DNA of 58,206 bases from an uncultured Lewinella sp. (GCA_937873655.1 CALMYQ010000030.1:1-58206); one strand, 5' to 3'; counted from the stretch's first letter, positions 8,458-18,435 are shown. Made by a program: numbers and translations. Notes: generated from the letters alone by a model not told the origin.

Positions 8458-10566
8458 ATGCGCTCTTTCAAAACCGCGACCACAACGGTCGCCCTTTTAC
8501 TGTTTTCCCTTTTCCCATTCTCTCTAACCCACTCCCAAACCGTTTATTCCGCCGGCAGCGGCATCTGGAACGCTTCCGGGCTCTGGAATACCCAGCCGGA
8601 CGGCAGCGGGACCCCTGTCACCAACCCCGACGACCCTGCCGTCAGCGCGGTGGTGCAGGCAGGCCACGCGATCACGCTCCCCGGCAGTGCCGATTTTTCG
8701 GTGTACAACCTGACGGTGGAGAACGGCGCAAGCCTTTCAGCCGGGTCGGCCTCCAATCGCTACGTACAGGTTTTCGGCCCGCAGGTGCTGGTGGACGGGT
8801 TGCTCGGCGGCGACGGCCTGAGCCTGGACATCGACGGCCCTGCCTGCACCATCTCGGGCGCCGGCGCTATCGCCCTTTCCCGGATCAAAAAAGACCTGGA
8901 CGCCGGGGCAGCCAACACTACCAACCTGACCATCGCGGCCGACGTATCGCTGTCCTGGTCCGCATCAGCGAGCCTGCTCAACCAGGCCAGCCCGTCGAAC
9001 GCCGTCCGCCGGACGTTCAATGTGACGATCAACCCGGGAGTAACCGTATCCGTATCCGGCGACGTTTCCATAGACGGCATCAACGGCGCCACCAACAACG
9101 CCTGGAACGACGGCCTGTTTACCGTCGACGGGCTGCTGGATATTTCCGGGAACCTCTACGTCAACACTGCCAATCCCGCCGGCGGGAATATCGGCTATTC
9201 CATCGGCAACGGCGGCCGGATCGTCGTCCGGGGCCAGGTGGTCGGCAACAGCGGCAGCGGCGGCAGCGCCACGGCAACGCTGACCGTCCAGTCCGGCGGC
9301 GCCATAGAGGTGACGGGCGCAGGCGACGCATTCACGGCTTTCGGCGGCGGGCGGGAGATTGTCAGCTTCAACAGCGGCGCGCTGGCCGACTATTCCGGGC
9401 CGGATCAGAACATCGAACCCGGTTTCACTTATGCCCGGTTGAATGCCGGGGGCGGCGACAAATACCTCACCGGCGCCACGCAGGTCAACGGAATGCTCAG
9501 CCTGTCCGGCGGTTTTCTGATCACAGGGGATTACGACCTGAACATCGGCATCGCCGGGTCCATTGCCGGCGGGTCGGCGAGCGCTTATGTCCTCACCTCC
9601 GGAACGGGTCGCTTAACCCGGCCGGTCGGCTCGGCGCAGGCCCTCTTTCCCGTGGGCACCTATACCGGCTACAACCCTGTAACCCTGTCCAACACCGGCA
9701 CATCGGACCAGTACAGCGTCCGGGTCGCCGACGGGGTTTTCGGCGGCGGCTATTCCGGCAATTTGCTGACTTCGGCATTGGTCGACAAAACCTGGTTGGT
9801 CGATGAAGGTGTGCCCGGCGGCAGCAACGCGACCATGACCGTACAATGGAACGGCTTTGACGAATTGCCCGGCTTCAATCGTTTTGCCTGTTCGCTGCAC
9901 CATTTCGAAGGCGACTGGCTGCCCGGCACTGAAGGCCCGGCGGCGGGCGGCGATCCGTACACCCGCACCCGGTCGGGCATTCAAAGTTTTTCGCCGTTTG
10001 CCGTGGCCGGCAACAGCGCCCTGCCCGTCAGCCTTATCCTGTTCTCAGGCCGGCGTACCGCGGAGGGCGTTGTCCTGGACTGGGCAACCGGATCGGAACG
10101 GGACAATGCTTTTTTTGCTGTGGAAAAACAGACCGGCCGGCCCGTCTTCCGGGAGATCGGCCGGGTGTCCGGCGCAGGCCGTTCCGATCAGCCGGTCTAT
10201 TACCGGTGGACGGATTCCGCCCCGGCAAATGGCCTGACCTTTTACAGGCTGCGGCAAGTGGACCTCGACGGAACAACCGCGTATTCCCCGGTAATTGCAG
10301 TTGCGCCTTCAACCGGGGAGGATGCGGGCTTCATCTTATCGCCTTCCATCGCAACCGACCGGCTCAGGCTGGATTTCAGCCAATCTCCGGAAACCGCCAT
10401 TGACATCCATATCCTGGATCAAAACGGCAGGATTGCCGGCAGGATCCCCGTTAGCCGGAATGCCATGGCGGTGAGCATTCCGGTTGCGCAATTGCAGCCC
10501 GGATTGTATTTTCTGTCGTGGAAGATCGGGGGCGCCCCGTATTTTGCCCGTTTCATAAAGGCATGA
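8458..10566 (+). CDS. T9SS-secreted beta-helix-like protein
   Basis: 702 residues. The start is taken at the ATG at 8458, which begins a signal peptide (MRSFKTATTTVALLLFSLF). An in-frame TTG 36 nt upstream would only add a non-signal extension. The N-terminus reads TVYSAGSGIWNASGLW, as in secreted proteins with a G8-like or parallel beta-helix domain. A long Gly/Ser/Ala/Val-rich region follows to about residue 500. Then come the PVSLILFSGRRTAEGVVLDW linker, fibronectin-like SERDNAFFAVEKQ...FYRLRQVDLDGT, and a sorting domain ending FARFIKA. It is probably a surface or matrix protein; its substrate is unknown. It lies 85 nt after the preceding T9SS gene on the same strand. Confidence 0.85.
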   Translation: MRSFKTATTTVALLLFSLFPFSLTHSQTVYSAGSGIWNASGLWNTQPDGSGTPVTNPDDPAVSAVVQAGHAITLPGSADFSVYNLTVENGASLSAGSASNRYVQVFGPQVLVDGLLGGDGLSLDIDGPACTISGAGAIALSRIKKDLDAGAANTTNLTIAADVSLSWSASASLLNQASPSNAVRRTFNVTINPGVTVSVSGDVSIDGINGATNNAWNDGLFTVDGLLDISGNLYVNTANPAGGNIGYSIGNGGRIVVRGQVVGNSGSGGSATATLTVQSGGAIEVTGAGDAFTAFGGGREIVSFNSGALADYSGPDQNIEPGFTYARLNAGGGDKYLTGATQVNGMLSLSGGFLITGDYDLNIGIAGSIAGGSASAYVLTSGTGRLTRPVGSAQALFPVGTYTGYNPVTLSNTGTSDQYSVRVADGVFGGGYSGNLLTSALVDKTWLVDEGVPGGSNATMTVQWNGFDELPGFNRFACSLHHFEGDWLPGTEGPAAGGDPYTRTRSGIQSFSPFAVAGNSALPVSLILFSGRRTAEGVVLDWATGSERDNAFFAVEKQTGRPVFREIGRVSGAGRSDQPVYYRWTDSAPANGLTFYRLRQVDLDGTTAYSPVIAVAPSTGEDAGFILSPSIATDRLRLDFSQSPETAIDIHILDQNGRIAGRIPVSRNAMAVSIPVAQLQPGLYFLSWKIGGAPYFARFIKA

Positions 10567-10578
10567 GTTTGGCCGGGT

Positions 10579-11007
10579 TCAGCCTTCAAACCCGTTCTTG
10601 CGGTGTGTGCCGTCGCAGTAAGGTTTGTTGGCTGAACCTCCGCAGCGGCATAGGGCTGTAGTTTTGAATTTCTTCTCCTCGCGCCCGTCGGGATGCCGGA
10701 CGGTCAGGTTACCGTAGATCAGCAGCGGGCCGTTCGGCGTCACTTCCACGATGCTTTCCGCGTCGACGCGGGATTCGCCGGCCTCCTGTTCCTCATTGTA
10801 CACGAAGCTCAGTGCGCCGGAAGGGCACTTGTTCACCTGTTCGATGATCCGGTCGGTGGCCGCGCCCTCCATTTGCACCCAGGGACGTTCTTTGGGTTTG
10901 AAGACCTCGTTCAATTGGGTCCAGCACAATCTGGAATGCGCGCAGGCATCCGGTTTCCAGATCACGGTAATCTCGCCGTTGGTATATTTTTTGGTTGTTT
11001 CGCTCAT
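10579..11007 (-). CDS. Ferredoxin-like Fer4_19 plus CDGSH iron-sulfur protein
   Basis: 142 residues with two domains. Residues about 10-70 match the YjdI-type Fer4_19 domain (CAHSRLC, later NKCPSGALSFVY). Residues about 85-140 hold a CDGSH zinc-finger-like iron-sulfur site (CRCGGSANKPYCDGTH). In the CDGSH family, three Cys and one His bind a 2Fe-2S cluster. The likely role is electron or iron-sulfur handling in the cytoplasm; no partner gene is adjacent. It converges closely with the T9SS gene, with only 12 nt between stops. Confidence 0.88.
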   Translation of the reverse strand: MSETTKKYTNGEITVIWKPDACAHSRLCWTQLNEVFKPKERPWVQMEGAATDRIIEQVNKCPSGALSFVYNEEQEAGESRVDAESIVEVTPNGPLLIYGNLTVRHPDGREEKKFKTTALCRCGGSANKPYCDGTHRKNGFEG

Positions 11008-11082
11008 GGTCGGAAAATCGAATTTGAAGGGTGTTCAATAATGTGTAAACATACGGCTTGCCTTGCGGTTTTCATACCCTCC

Positions 11083-11118
11083 AAAAAAAAACGCCAGACT
11101 GCTGCAGGCAGTCCGGCG
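11083..11118 (-). terminator. Rho-independent terminator after susD
   Basis: On the minus strand an 11-bp stem (11108-11118 with 11092-11102, one G-U pair) and a 5-nt loop are followed directly by nine T. It lies 40 nt past the SusD stop and is a textbook intrinsic terminator for the SusC-SusD transcript. Confidence 0.9.
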
Positions 11119-11158
11119 TCAGGAAATATACCCCCGGAAAACCGGAGGACTTACGGCT

Positions 11159-12607
11159 TTACTCGTACCCGGGGTTCTGTTCGATGTCGTACACTTCCAG
11201 TTCGCGCTCGGGAATCGGAAGCACCAGTTTCGGTGAGTCGTAAGGCAGGTCCTCGACGTCTTCCTTCCAGCGTTTCTTGTCGTGGAGGCGGAATCCCTCG
11301 AAAGCCAGTTCGCGTTGCCGTTCGTCGTGGATATCCTGGCGGGTAACGATCAGGAGCGGCGCCAGGCCGGCCCTTTCGCGGATGGTATTGATATCGCTCA
11401 GCGGGCTTGCGCCGACGCTCGTACCGGCCTCAAAATTGGCCTCGGCGCGGTTCAGGTACAATTCCGCCAGGCGGATGACCTGGATATTCAGGTTGCCGTC
11501 GCCGTATTTGGCGCACTGGATATTGCCTGCGTTCTGACCGCCTACGCCGATATAGTACATCTCGTTCACGTTGGCGATGGTAGCGGTAGAGGGCAGGTCT
11601 TCTTCGAGTTGGCCGCGGCGGTCGCCGGGTTCAAACAGGTCGAAGAAAGCTTCCTGCACCTGCATATCGCCCCGGCCGCTGCCGTTGAGGCGGGCATAAA
11701 ACGTGGCCAGGCCGCCGTTGCTGGTCCCGGCATTGCTCAGCGCGGTCTGCTGGATGGCAAACACATCCTCGCTGCTGTTGGACGGTGAGTTGAATGCGCG
11801 CAGCGGGTTGGCGTTCAGGCTATATTCGCCGGACTGGATCACCCGGTCGGCCGATTGAGCGGCCTTCGCAAATTCGCCTTGTTGCAGATAAACCCGCGAC
11901 AGGATCGCCGAGACCGCATAGGTTGAAATGCTGGAACCGTTGGTACCGGCGTTTTCAAGCAAGGTTTCGGCTTTGACCAGATCGGCGATCACCTGGTCGT
12001 AAACATCCTTGACCGTAGACCGTCCGATCAGGCCCAGTTTTTCGGCGTCCTCCACGGTATTCACCGCCGACAGCACGAGGGGCACACCCGGGTCGGTGGC
12101 TTCCGTGCCGGTGCCCCAGGGCCTCGACCAGAGCCGAACCAATTCGAAGTAAATCATCGAACGCAAGGCCAGGGCTTCTCCCTGAACCCGGTCGGCCTGA
12201 TCCTGATCGTCGGCCACATCGAGGTGCGCCAGTACGTTGTTCAGGTTGTTGATGGCGTTGTAAGCCCGGATCCAGTCGTTGGCGATCAGGACATTGGTCG
12301 TGATGACCGATTTGTTGTACAACTGGCGGTAGGTGCTGAAAGAGCCGCCCCAGATCACGTTGCCGTCGGAAGCCAGCAATTCGCTGAACAGGTTGAAATC
12401 GCCGCCGTACAACTCACCGCCGAACGGGCCGTTGAAGGTGCCTTTGATCTCCGAATAAGCTCCGGCCAGGGCTGCTTCCAGGTTGGTCCCGTTGGTGAAG
12501 ACTTTTCCGGTTTCAATACTTTGACGGGGGGAAATATCCAGTTGTTTGTCGCATGACGTCCACCCCAGCGCCATGATCACAATAAGTATGATTGATAATT
12601 TTCGCAT
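11159..12607 (-). CDS. SusD/RagB-family outer-membrane lipoprotein
   Basis: 482 residues. A lipoprotein signal (MRKLSIILIVIMALGWTSC then DKQLDISP) is followed by the usual SusD features: an alpha-helical TPR-like body, a conserved RAEALALRS-type segment (VQGEALALRSMIYFEL) and the C-terminal RLAELYLNRAEA...RERAGL...ERQRELAFEG block. SusD proteins cap the SusC channel and capture a ligand, often a glycan or peptide. The gene lies 24 nt downstream of susC. No glycoside hydrolase, sulfatase or regulator is beside the pair, so the substrate cannot be predicted. Confidence 0.95.
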   Translation of the reverse strand: MRKLSIILIVIMALGWTSCDKQLDISPRQSIETGKVFTNGTNLEAALAGAYSEIKGTFNGPFGGELYGGDFNLFSELLASDGNVIWGGSFSTYRQLYNKSVITTNVLIANDWIRAYNAINNLNNVLAHLDVADDQDQADRVQGEALALRSMIYFELVRLWSRPWGTGTEATDPGVPLVLSAVNTVEDAEKLGLIGRSTVKDVYDQVIADLVKAETLLENAGTNGSSISTYAVSAILSRVYLQQGEFAKAAQSADRVIQSGEYSLNANPLRAFNSPSNSSEDVFAIQQTALSNAGTSNGGLATFYARLNGSGRGDMQVQEAFFDLFEPGDRRGQLEEDLPSTATIANVNEMYYIGVGGQNAGNIQCAKYGDGNLNIQVIRLAELYLNRAEANFEAGTSVGASPLSDINTIRERAGLAPLLIVTRQDIHDERQRELAFEGFRLHDKKRWKEDVEDLPYDSPKLVLPIPERELEVYDIEQNPGYE

Positions 12608-12631
12608 GTCTTTGGTTTTTAGATTCCGGAA

Positions 12632-15600
12632 TCAAAATCCTGCGTTAACGCCGACGGTAATCGTCCTGGCCTGGGGCGCGGTATAAAAGTCGACCCCCTG
12701 GATGATATTGGTGTTGGTCGTGGTGCGGCCGGTACCCGGCGTGCTCACCTCAGGATCCCATCCTTTGTAATCGGTAAAGGTCAGCAGGTTAAGGCCTGTC
12801 ACATAGACCCGGAGGCTCTGGAATCCGATGCGCTGCATGAGGCGGTCCGGCACGTTGTAGCCCACTGACAGGGTTTTGAGCCGGAAGTAAGACCCGTCGC
12901 TGAGGTAGCGGGACGAGTTGGAATCGCCGATATCGCCGACCAGTTCCGCACGCGGCACATCGGTGATGTCGCCGGGTTGACGCCAGCGCTTCAGCTGGTC
13001 TTTTGTCTGGTTGTCCACAAAACCGGAAGCGTTGTTGGACTGGTATTGGCCGCCCTGGTTGAAGACATCATTTCCGTACACAAACTGCAGGAAGACGTTC
13101 AGGTCGAAGCCGCGATAGGAAAGCGTATTGCTGAAGCCGCCGACAAAATCCGGGTTAGGATCGCCGACGATCATCTGCGGAGCGGCGTTGTAGTCGTTGG
13201 TGGTACCGCCTTCTCCGTCGAAATAAAGCGCATCGCCGTTATCGGGATCCACGCCGGCGTATTCCGGCATGTAGAAGATGCCCAGCGGCTGACCAACCCG
13301 TACGCGGTTGACGCCGGAGATGATGTCGGCATCGCTGTTCAGTTTGGTCACCTTGTTCCGGTTGAGGGCCAGGTTGAGGCTGGTAGACCACTGGAATTCG
13401 CCGACAAAATTCTTGGAATTCAGGACGATCTCGAAGCCCTTGTTTTCCATTTCGCCCACGTTCTCAAAGATAGAGGTATACCCCGAAATGGCGGGCAACG
13501 GGCGGCTGAGCAGCAGGTCCTTCGTCTTTTTCATGTAATAGTCCAGTTCCAGGGTCAACCGGTCGCGGAACATGCCGATGTCCAGCCCCAGGTCCGCCTG
13601 ATAGGTGGTTTCCCACTTGAGGTCGGGGCTCGGCAGGGTGCTGGGCGAAAGGCCCGAAACGGTCGTATAGTTATTTCCGGCCCAAGTACCCAGGCTGGCG
13701 AAGTTGGCCACGGGTGCGTTACCCGTTACGCCGTAGCTGGCCCGGATCTTGAGGAAACTGAGCGTGGTGGAATTTTCCATGAACGGTTCGTTGGAGATGA
13801 TCCATCCGGCGGAGGCAGCCGGGAAGAAACCGTACCGGTTGTTCTTGCCGAATTTGGAAGAACCGTCAATCCTGCCGCTCAACGACAGCAGGTACCGGTC
13901 CATGAGGCGGTAGTTAGCCCGCGAGAAATACGACAGGAAGGAGAACCCGTCTTCGGATGCCGAAGTAAAAATGGGCTCGGCAGCGCTGGCAATCGTATTC
14001 AGGTCATCGCTGGGAAAACCTTTGGACTGGATGCTGGTGATATTCCGGTCGGAACGCTGGAAGGACATGCCCAGCACCAGTTCGAGGTTATTCTGACCGA
14101 ACTGCTTGTCAAAAGAAAAGAAGTTATTGGTATTGTAATTGATCACGCGGACCGAGCGGCTTTCAGCCTGGCCGCCGGGTGCGCCGTCCTGCGTCAGGCG
14201 CCCCTGATAGTTCTCTTCCTGCTGGTTGAGGATATCCACCCCGACTTCGGAGCGGAAGGATAAGCCGGGCAGCAGGTCGTATACGCCGTAGGCGTTGCCG
14301 AGGGTACGGAACGAGGAAGTCACCGACTGGGCGTATTTCTTCTCGATCAGGCCGTTGTAATAGATCGTATTCGGGTTGGGTTCGCCGTCCGGCAGGTAGG
14401 CCGGTTGGGTCGGCGCCAGGGCAACCAGCTGCATCGGTGTGGCAAAGGCGTTGTCGTTGGCCACACGGGTCAGGTTGGAACGCACCAGGTTGAGCCCCAT
14501 GCCGAAACGAAGGCGATCGGTGGCGCGCTGGTCGAGGTTGAGGCGGCCGCTCATCCGTTCAAAATTGTTGCCGATGATGATCCCGTTCTGGTCGCTCCAG
14601 CCGAGGGCGGCGAAGAACTGGGTATTGGCGTTGCCGCCGGATGCGGAAAGGTCGACCTGTTGGAAGCCGGCGTCGTTGGAAAAGGCCTGGTCTTCCCAGT
14701 TGACATCGGTTTCAAAATCGGAATTGAATCCTTCCACGAGCACATCTTCCAGGAACTGGCGGGCGTCGTTCTGGTCTTCTTCCGTCGCTGTGACGGGGTC
14801 AATGCCGAGGTAACGCAGGGTGGCTTCGGTGTAGAGCTCCCGGTATTCGGCGGCATTGAGGAAGCCGACTTTGTTGGTCGGTGAACTGATGCCTTTCTGG
14901 ATGTTCAGGTTGATATTGGTCTTGCCCTCCTTACCCCGTTTGGTGGTAATGATCACCACGCCGTTGGAGGCCCTTGAGCCGTAAATAGCTGCGGCGGAGG
15001 CATCTTTCAACACCTCGATCGATTCGATATCGGCCGGGTTGATGTCCCTGAGCGGGTTGGTCGGCTGGTTATTGTTGATCCCCTGGTCTTCAGAGGTTAT
15101 GGGCACCCCGTCCACCACAAAAAGCGGCTGGTTGCTGGCGGAGATGGAGGAACTCCCCCGGACCCGCACTTTGATCCCTTCGCCGAGTTTGCCGCTGGTG
15201 CTTTCGATAAACACCCCGGAGGTGCGGCCCTGGATGGCCGATTCGAAGGAAGGAACAGGCAGCGCCTTGATGTCGTCGCCGCTGACTTTGGCAATATTAC
15301 CGGTCAGGTTGGATTTGATCTGGGTGCCGTACCCGACCACTATGACTTCATCGAGGCCGATGGCGCCTTCTTCCATCACCACATCGACAACATTCGAAGG
15401 CCCCAGGGTGATTTCCCTGGATGCGTAGCCGGTATAGCTGAAGACAAGGACATCATTGCCGGCAGGCACTTCGAGCGAATAATTTCCGTCATAATCGGTG
15501 ACGGTACCGGTTCCGGCGCCCTGAACCAGGATATTAACCCCTATCAAAGGTTCGCCGTTTGAATCAGCCACCTTCCCCCGGATGCTTCGTTGGGCAAAGG

Positions 15601-15652
15601 CGCTCACGCACAGGCAAAGAAATGCCAGTGCTAAAATCGGGCGTTTTAGCAT
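12632..15652 (-). CDS. SusC/RagA-family TonB-linked outer-membrane transporter
   Basis: 1006 residues. A signal peptide (MLKRPILALAFLCLCVSAFA) is followed by a carboxypeptidase-regulatory-like domain (RSIRGKVADSNGEPLIGVNI...GTVTDYDGNYSL), the SusC segment LDEVIVVGYGTQ, a TonB plug (IESIEVLKDASAAAIYGSRA) and a 22-strand-type barrel ending ARTITVGVNAGF. It lacks the STN domain that would link it to an ECF sigma/anti-sigma pair. In the cell it should import a SusD-bound ligand using TonB energy. The SusC and SusD genes form one transcript that ends at the hairpin near 11100. Confidence 0.95.
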   Translation of the reverse strand: MLKRPILALAFLCLCVSAFAQRSIRGKVADSNGEPLIGVNILVQGAGTGTVTDYDGNYSLEVPAGNDVLVFSYTGYASREITLGPSNVVDVVMEEGAIGLDEVIVVGYGTQIKSNLTGNIAKVSGDDIKALPVPSFESAIQGRTSGVFIESTSGKLGEGIKVRVRGSSSISASNQPLFVVDGVPITSEDQGINNNQPTNPLRDINPADIESIEVLKDASAAAIYGSRASNGVVIITTKRGKEGKTNINLNIQKGISSPTNKVGFLNAAEYRELYTEATLRYLGIDPVTATEEDQNDARQFLEDVLVEGFNSDFETDVNWEDQAFSNDAGFQQVDLSASGGNANTQFFAALGWSDQNGIIIGNNFERMSGRLNLDQRATDRLRFGMGLNLVRSNLTRVANDNAFATPMQLVALAPTQPAYLPDGEPNPNTIYYNGLIEKKYAQSVTSSFRTLGNAYGVYDLLPGLSFRSEVGVDILNQQEENYQGRLTQDGAPGGQAESRSVRVINYNTNNFFSFDKQFGQNNLELVLGMSFQRSDRNITSIQSKGFPSDDLNTIASAAEPIFTSASEDGFSFLSYFSRANYRLMDRYLLSLSGRIDGSSKFGKNNRYGFFPAASAGWIISNEPFMENSTTLSFLKIRASYGVTGNAPVANFASLGTWAGNNYTTVSGLSPSTLPSPDLKWETTYQADLGLDIGMFRDRLTLELDYYMKKTKDLLLSRPLPAISGYTSIFENVGEMENKGFEIVLNSKNFVGEFQWSTSLNLALNRNKVTKLNSDADIISGVNRVRVGQPLGIFYMPEYAGVDPDNGDALYFDGEGGTTNDYNAAPQMIVGDPNPDFVGGFSNTLSYRGFDLNVFLQFVYGNDVFNQGGQYQSNNASGFVDNQTKDQLKRWRQPGDITDVPRAELVGDIGDSNSSRYLSDGSYFRLKTLSVGYNVPDRLMQRIGFQSLRVYVTGLNLLTFTDYKGWDPEVSTPGTGRTTTNTNIIQGVDFYTAPQARTITVGVNAGF

Positions 15653-16105
15653 AACAGTCTATTTTGGTTAAAAAAAAATACCTGCGGTTGTTCAGACCGG
15701 CATACAGGAATATCCTATGACAGGATATGCCGTTTCCGGGTCATTCTTCAGGAATTTGCAAGTGTAATATCACCCGAGTTAAACATACTAGTGCCGGAGA
15801 TGCGGCATTTTCACGGACGGCTGTTGAATGGAAGAGGTCAGGTTGTCGGGCCTGAACCGGTTCGCTTTCTGCTTAATATGGAGACCTGGCCTCCTTTGCA
15901 GTTTAAGGTTTTACGTATAATTTCCATGGTAGAACGATCCTCCCCGGCATTCTGCTGCTTGCGGAATTGTCATGGAAATGTCATTATCATGCAGCGGAGG
16001 GGACGGGCGGGGGCTGGTTAAGCCCCTGGGTGCGGCTGAAATTGGGGGTTGATGGAGGGCAATCATCAGGGTTGACATAGTGTTGATCAACTACAAGGGT
16101 TGACC
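15653..16105. other. Intergenic region upstream of susC with palindromes
   Basis: No gene is seen. It holds ATATCCT-N5-AGGATAT near 15710-15727 nested within GGCATA/TATGCC (15699-15731), a possible operator about 50-80 nt before the susC ATG. At the far end is the palindrome GTTGATCAAC (16082-16091), flanked by two AGGGTTGAC copies (16068-16076 and 16096-16104) just after the sugar transferase stop. No T-run supports a terminator there. Confidence 0.45.
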
Positions 16106-17527
16106 CTACTTGCCTTTGCCTTGCAACAGGACGAAGATGGTATAGAACATGATCTTGAAGTCGAGGGCGAGGGACATATTCTCGATGTACAGGATGTCGA
16201 ATTTGAGGCGTTGGATCATCTGATCGACGTTGGAAGCGTAGCCGTATTTGACCTGTCCCCAGGAGGTAATGCCGGGTCGGACCTTCAGCAGGTGTTTGTA
16301 ATGGGGCGCGCGCTGGATGATCTGGTCGATGTAGAATTTTCGCTCGGGCCGGGGTCCGACGATGGACATTTCCCCTTTGAGGACGTTCCAGAACTGCGGG
16401 AGTTCGTCCAGCCGCCATTTGCGCATGACGGCGCCCCAGGCTGTGCACCGGTTGTCGCCGTCAAAGCTCAATTGCGGTCCGTTTGTTTCCGCATTGACCA
16501 GCATGGAGCGGAATTTGTAAATACTGAAAGGCCGGCCGTTGATGCCGATGCGCTGCTGTTCGTACAGGATCGGGCCTGGGGAGGATAGCCGCACCCTGAT
16601 GGCGACATACAGATACAGGGGCGCCAAAACGATGAGCACTACTACGGCGGTAATGATGTCGATCAGGCGTTTGACCAGGCGCTGCCATTTGGGCATCAAT
16701 TCGTGCCGGATCTCGATCAGGACGGCGCCGAACACGTGGTTCATCTTCACGGTGCCGAGCATGATGTCGTACATATCGGGGATGATCTTGACCAGCAGCT
16801 GGTCGCTGAAATCAAACAGGATATTGAGGATCTCGCGGAGTTTGTTGTGCTCGGAAGTTTCAATCGCGATAATGACCTCCTCGATATTGTGGTCGAGGAT
16901 GATCCGTTCGAGGTTTTCCACTTTGCCGAGCCGGGGCAGGAAAGCCGCCAGTTCGTGTTGCTTCTTTCCGTTGGCGTCGGCAAAACCGACAAATTTATAC
17001 CCCAATCCTTTCTTGCGGCTGGTGATCTCTTCAAAGAGTTCAACGGCATTCTGATTGCTGCCGATGATCAGGGTATTATAGGCCACTTCACCGGCTTTGA
17101 GGCGCCAGGTAGCCCGGGTGAGGATGATCATCCGGACCGTGGCTGTGAATACGAAATGGAAGGAGAACAGGGTAAGGAAGGAAGCGTAATAGGTGCGGTA
17201 ATTGGTCACAAAATCGTCCAGGATCAGGGTAAAAAACAGGAACATGACCCCAAAAAAGCTCAGAAAAAAGGTGCGCGCCAGGGTAGCGATCCGGGAGAGG
17301 CGGTAGATGTCCTTGTACTGATCGAAGATATTGTAGAACAGGATCCAGCCTATGGGGATGATGATGATGCCGTACCAGAAATTAGGATCCTGCAACAGGT
17401 GGAGGGAGAAGGTTCCGCTGCCTTCCACATTCTTGCGGTAGAGAAAAAAACAAGCCCACGAGAGCATGGCCGTAACGAAGTCCGAAACCTTGTAGAGCAC
17501 AGTATCTGTGCGCCGCCTTCCGCTCAT
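16106..17527 (-). CDS. Polyprenyl-phosphate sugar-1-phosphate transferase (WcaJ/WbaP type)
   Basis: 473 residues. Four or five N-terminal membrane segments are followed by a Rossmann-like CoA_binding_3-type region (NTLIIGSNQNAVELFEEI) and another hydrophobic helix. The C-terminal bacterial sugar transferase domain has RLIDIITAVVVLIVLAPLY, PILYEQQRIGINGRPFSIYK, FRSM, RKWRLDELPQFWNVLKGEM and SIVGPRPE. Family members start a surface polysaccharide by moving a hexose-1-phosphate onto undecaprenyl phosphate at the inner membrane. It is the last gene of an operon with the lipoprotein 8 nt upstream and the oxidoreductase before that. Confidence 0.93.
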   Translation of the reverse strand: MSGRRRTDTVLYKVSDFVTAMLSWACFFLYRKNVEGSGTFSLHLLQDPNFWYGIIIIPIGWILFYNIFDQYKDIYRLSRIATLARTFFLSFFGVMFLFFTLILDDFVTNYRTYYASFLTLFSFHFVFTATVRMIILTRATWRLKAGEVAYNTLIIGSNQNAVELFEEITSRKKGLGYKFVGFADANGKKQHELAAFLPRLGKVENLERIILDHNIEEVIIAIETSEHNKLREILNILFDFSDQLLVKIIPDMYDIMLGTVKMNHVFGAVLIEIRHELMPKWQRLVKRLIDIITAVVVLIVLAPLYLYVAIRVRLSSPGPILYEQQRIGINGRPFSIYKFRSMLVNAETNGPQLSFDGDNRCTAWGAVMRKWRLDELPQFWNVLKGEMSIVGPRPERKFYIDQIIQRAPHYKHLLKVRPGITSWGQVKYGYASNVDQMIQRLKFDILYIENMSLALDFKIMFYTIFVLLQGKGK

Positions 17528-17535
17528 GGCACTGA

Positions 17536-18435
17536 TTAAAGGTGAAGCAGTTTGATATTATCCAACCATACTTTGGCAGAGTCCATTTCCAATTGTCCGT
17601 TTACCTGCGGGATAAAGGCCTGCATCACCAGCTGATAGCCGTCCGTATACTGCGGGTCGGTCAGCAGGGAACTCAGGTTAAAATAAATCTTGTTCCAGGT
17701 ATCCTTCGGGGCAAACCCGGGGTCCAGGATGGGTGTCGACAACCCGGAGCCGTAGCCGATCACACCGAAAATGACCGGCGCTTCGGCTTTATAGCTGACC
17801 TCCAGGTAAACCACCGGGCTGACGGCCGTCAGGTCCTTGAACAACCGGGTCGTGGTGATCTCCTGTACGGGGTGATCCTTATCCAACCGGATCAATCCGG
17901 AGTAATCGCCTTCAAATACGTCCTCCGTGGTTCGCACCAGCCCGTCGCCGCCCGAATTGAGCAGTTTGTTAAAAAGGAGGTTTGAGGATTCGAAGTCTTC
18001 AATAGCGGCGAATTTCAAACCTGACAAGTAAGTAACGACCGGCCTGAGGGTGTCCACCTCGCCGATTTCAAGGTCGGCAGAGGTTTCATAGATGCGGTAA
18101 AACGGATAGCTGACGGAAGTGCCGTTGATGCCGTTGTCTTTGATACCGGCTTCCAGGAGCACATCGACCTGACCGCTTTCGAGTACAGGCACGGTAGCCG
18201 GCAAGGGATAAACGCCCAGGAAACGATCGTTCACCGAAACCCATACGTCCGTGATTTTTTGAGCAGCGCTACCCTGGGTACCCGGCTGGGTTTCGAGTTT
18301 GAACGAAGGAATATGGATATACGCGGGTACGCCTTCATCGTCGCCGGCCAGAAAGCAACCGGAAAACGCCAGTGCACTGAGCAGGGCAGCCGGCAACCAT
18401 ACTTTATACTGAAAGCCTGGTAAATTGTACTTCAT
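17536..18435 (-). CDS. Lipoprotein, probable all-beta surface or periplasmic protein
   Basis: 299 residues. The lipobox is FSGC at about residue 27, after a hydrophobic stretch (AALLSALAFSGC). The mature part is beta-rich, ending in a region that reads like a carbohydrate-binding or galactose-binding jelly roll (WNKIYFNLSSLL...MDSAKVWLDNIKLLHL). No named family is recognised. It is sandwiched between a Gfo/Idh/MocA oxidoreductase and a priming sugar transferase, with 8 nt to the latter, so a role in polysaccharide export or anchoring is an inference from context only. Confidence 0.7.
   Translation of the reverse strand: MKYNLPGFQYKVWLPAALLSALAFSGCFLAGDDEGVPAYIHIPSFKLETQPGTQGSAAQKITDVWVSVNDRFLGVYPLPATVPVLESGQVDVLLEAGIKDNGINGTSVSYPFYRIYETSADLEIGEVDTLRPVVTYLSGLKFAAIEDFESSNLLFNKLLNSGGDGLVRTTEDVFEGDYSGLIRLDKDHPVQEITTTRLFKDLTAVSPVVYLEVSYKAEAPVIFGVIGYGSGLSTPILDPGFAPKDTWNKIYFNLSSLLTDPQYTDGYQLVMQAFIPQVNGQLEMDSAKVWLDNIKLLHL

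Noticed and set aside
12977..14263. 428-codon open frame on the plus strand
   Set aside because: Antisense to susC, with no recognisable domain.
11159..15652. Polysaccharide utilisation locus
   Set aside because: Only the SusC/SusD pair is present. No glycoside hydrolase, lyase, sulfatase or hybrid regulator is adjacent, so calling it a glycan locus would be speculation.
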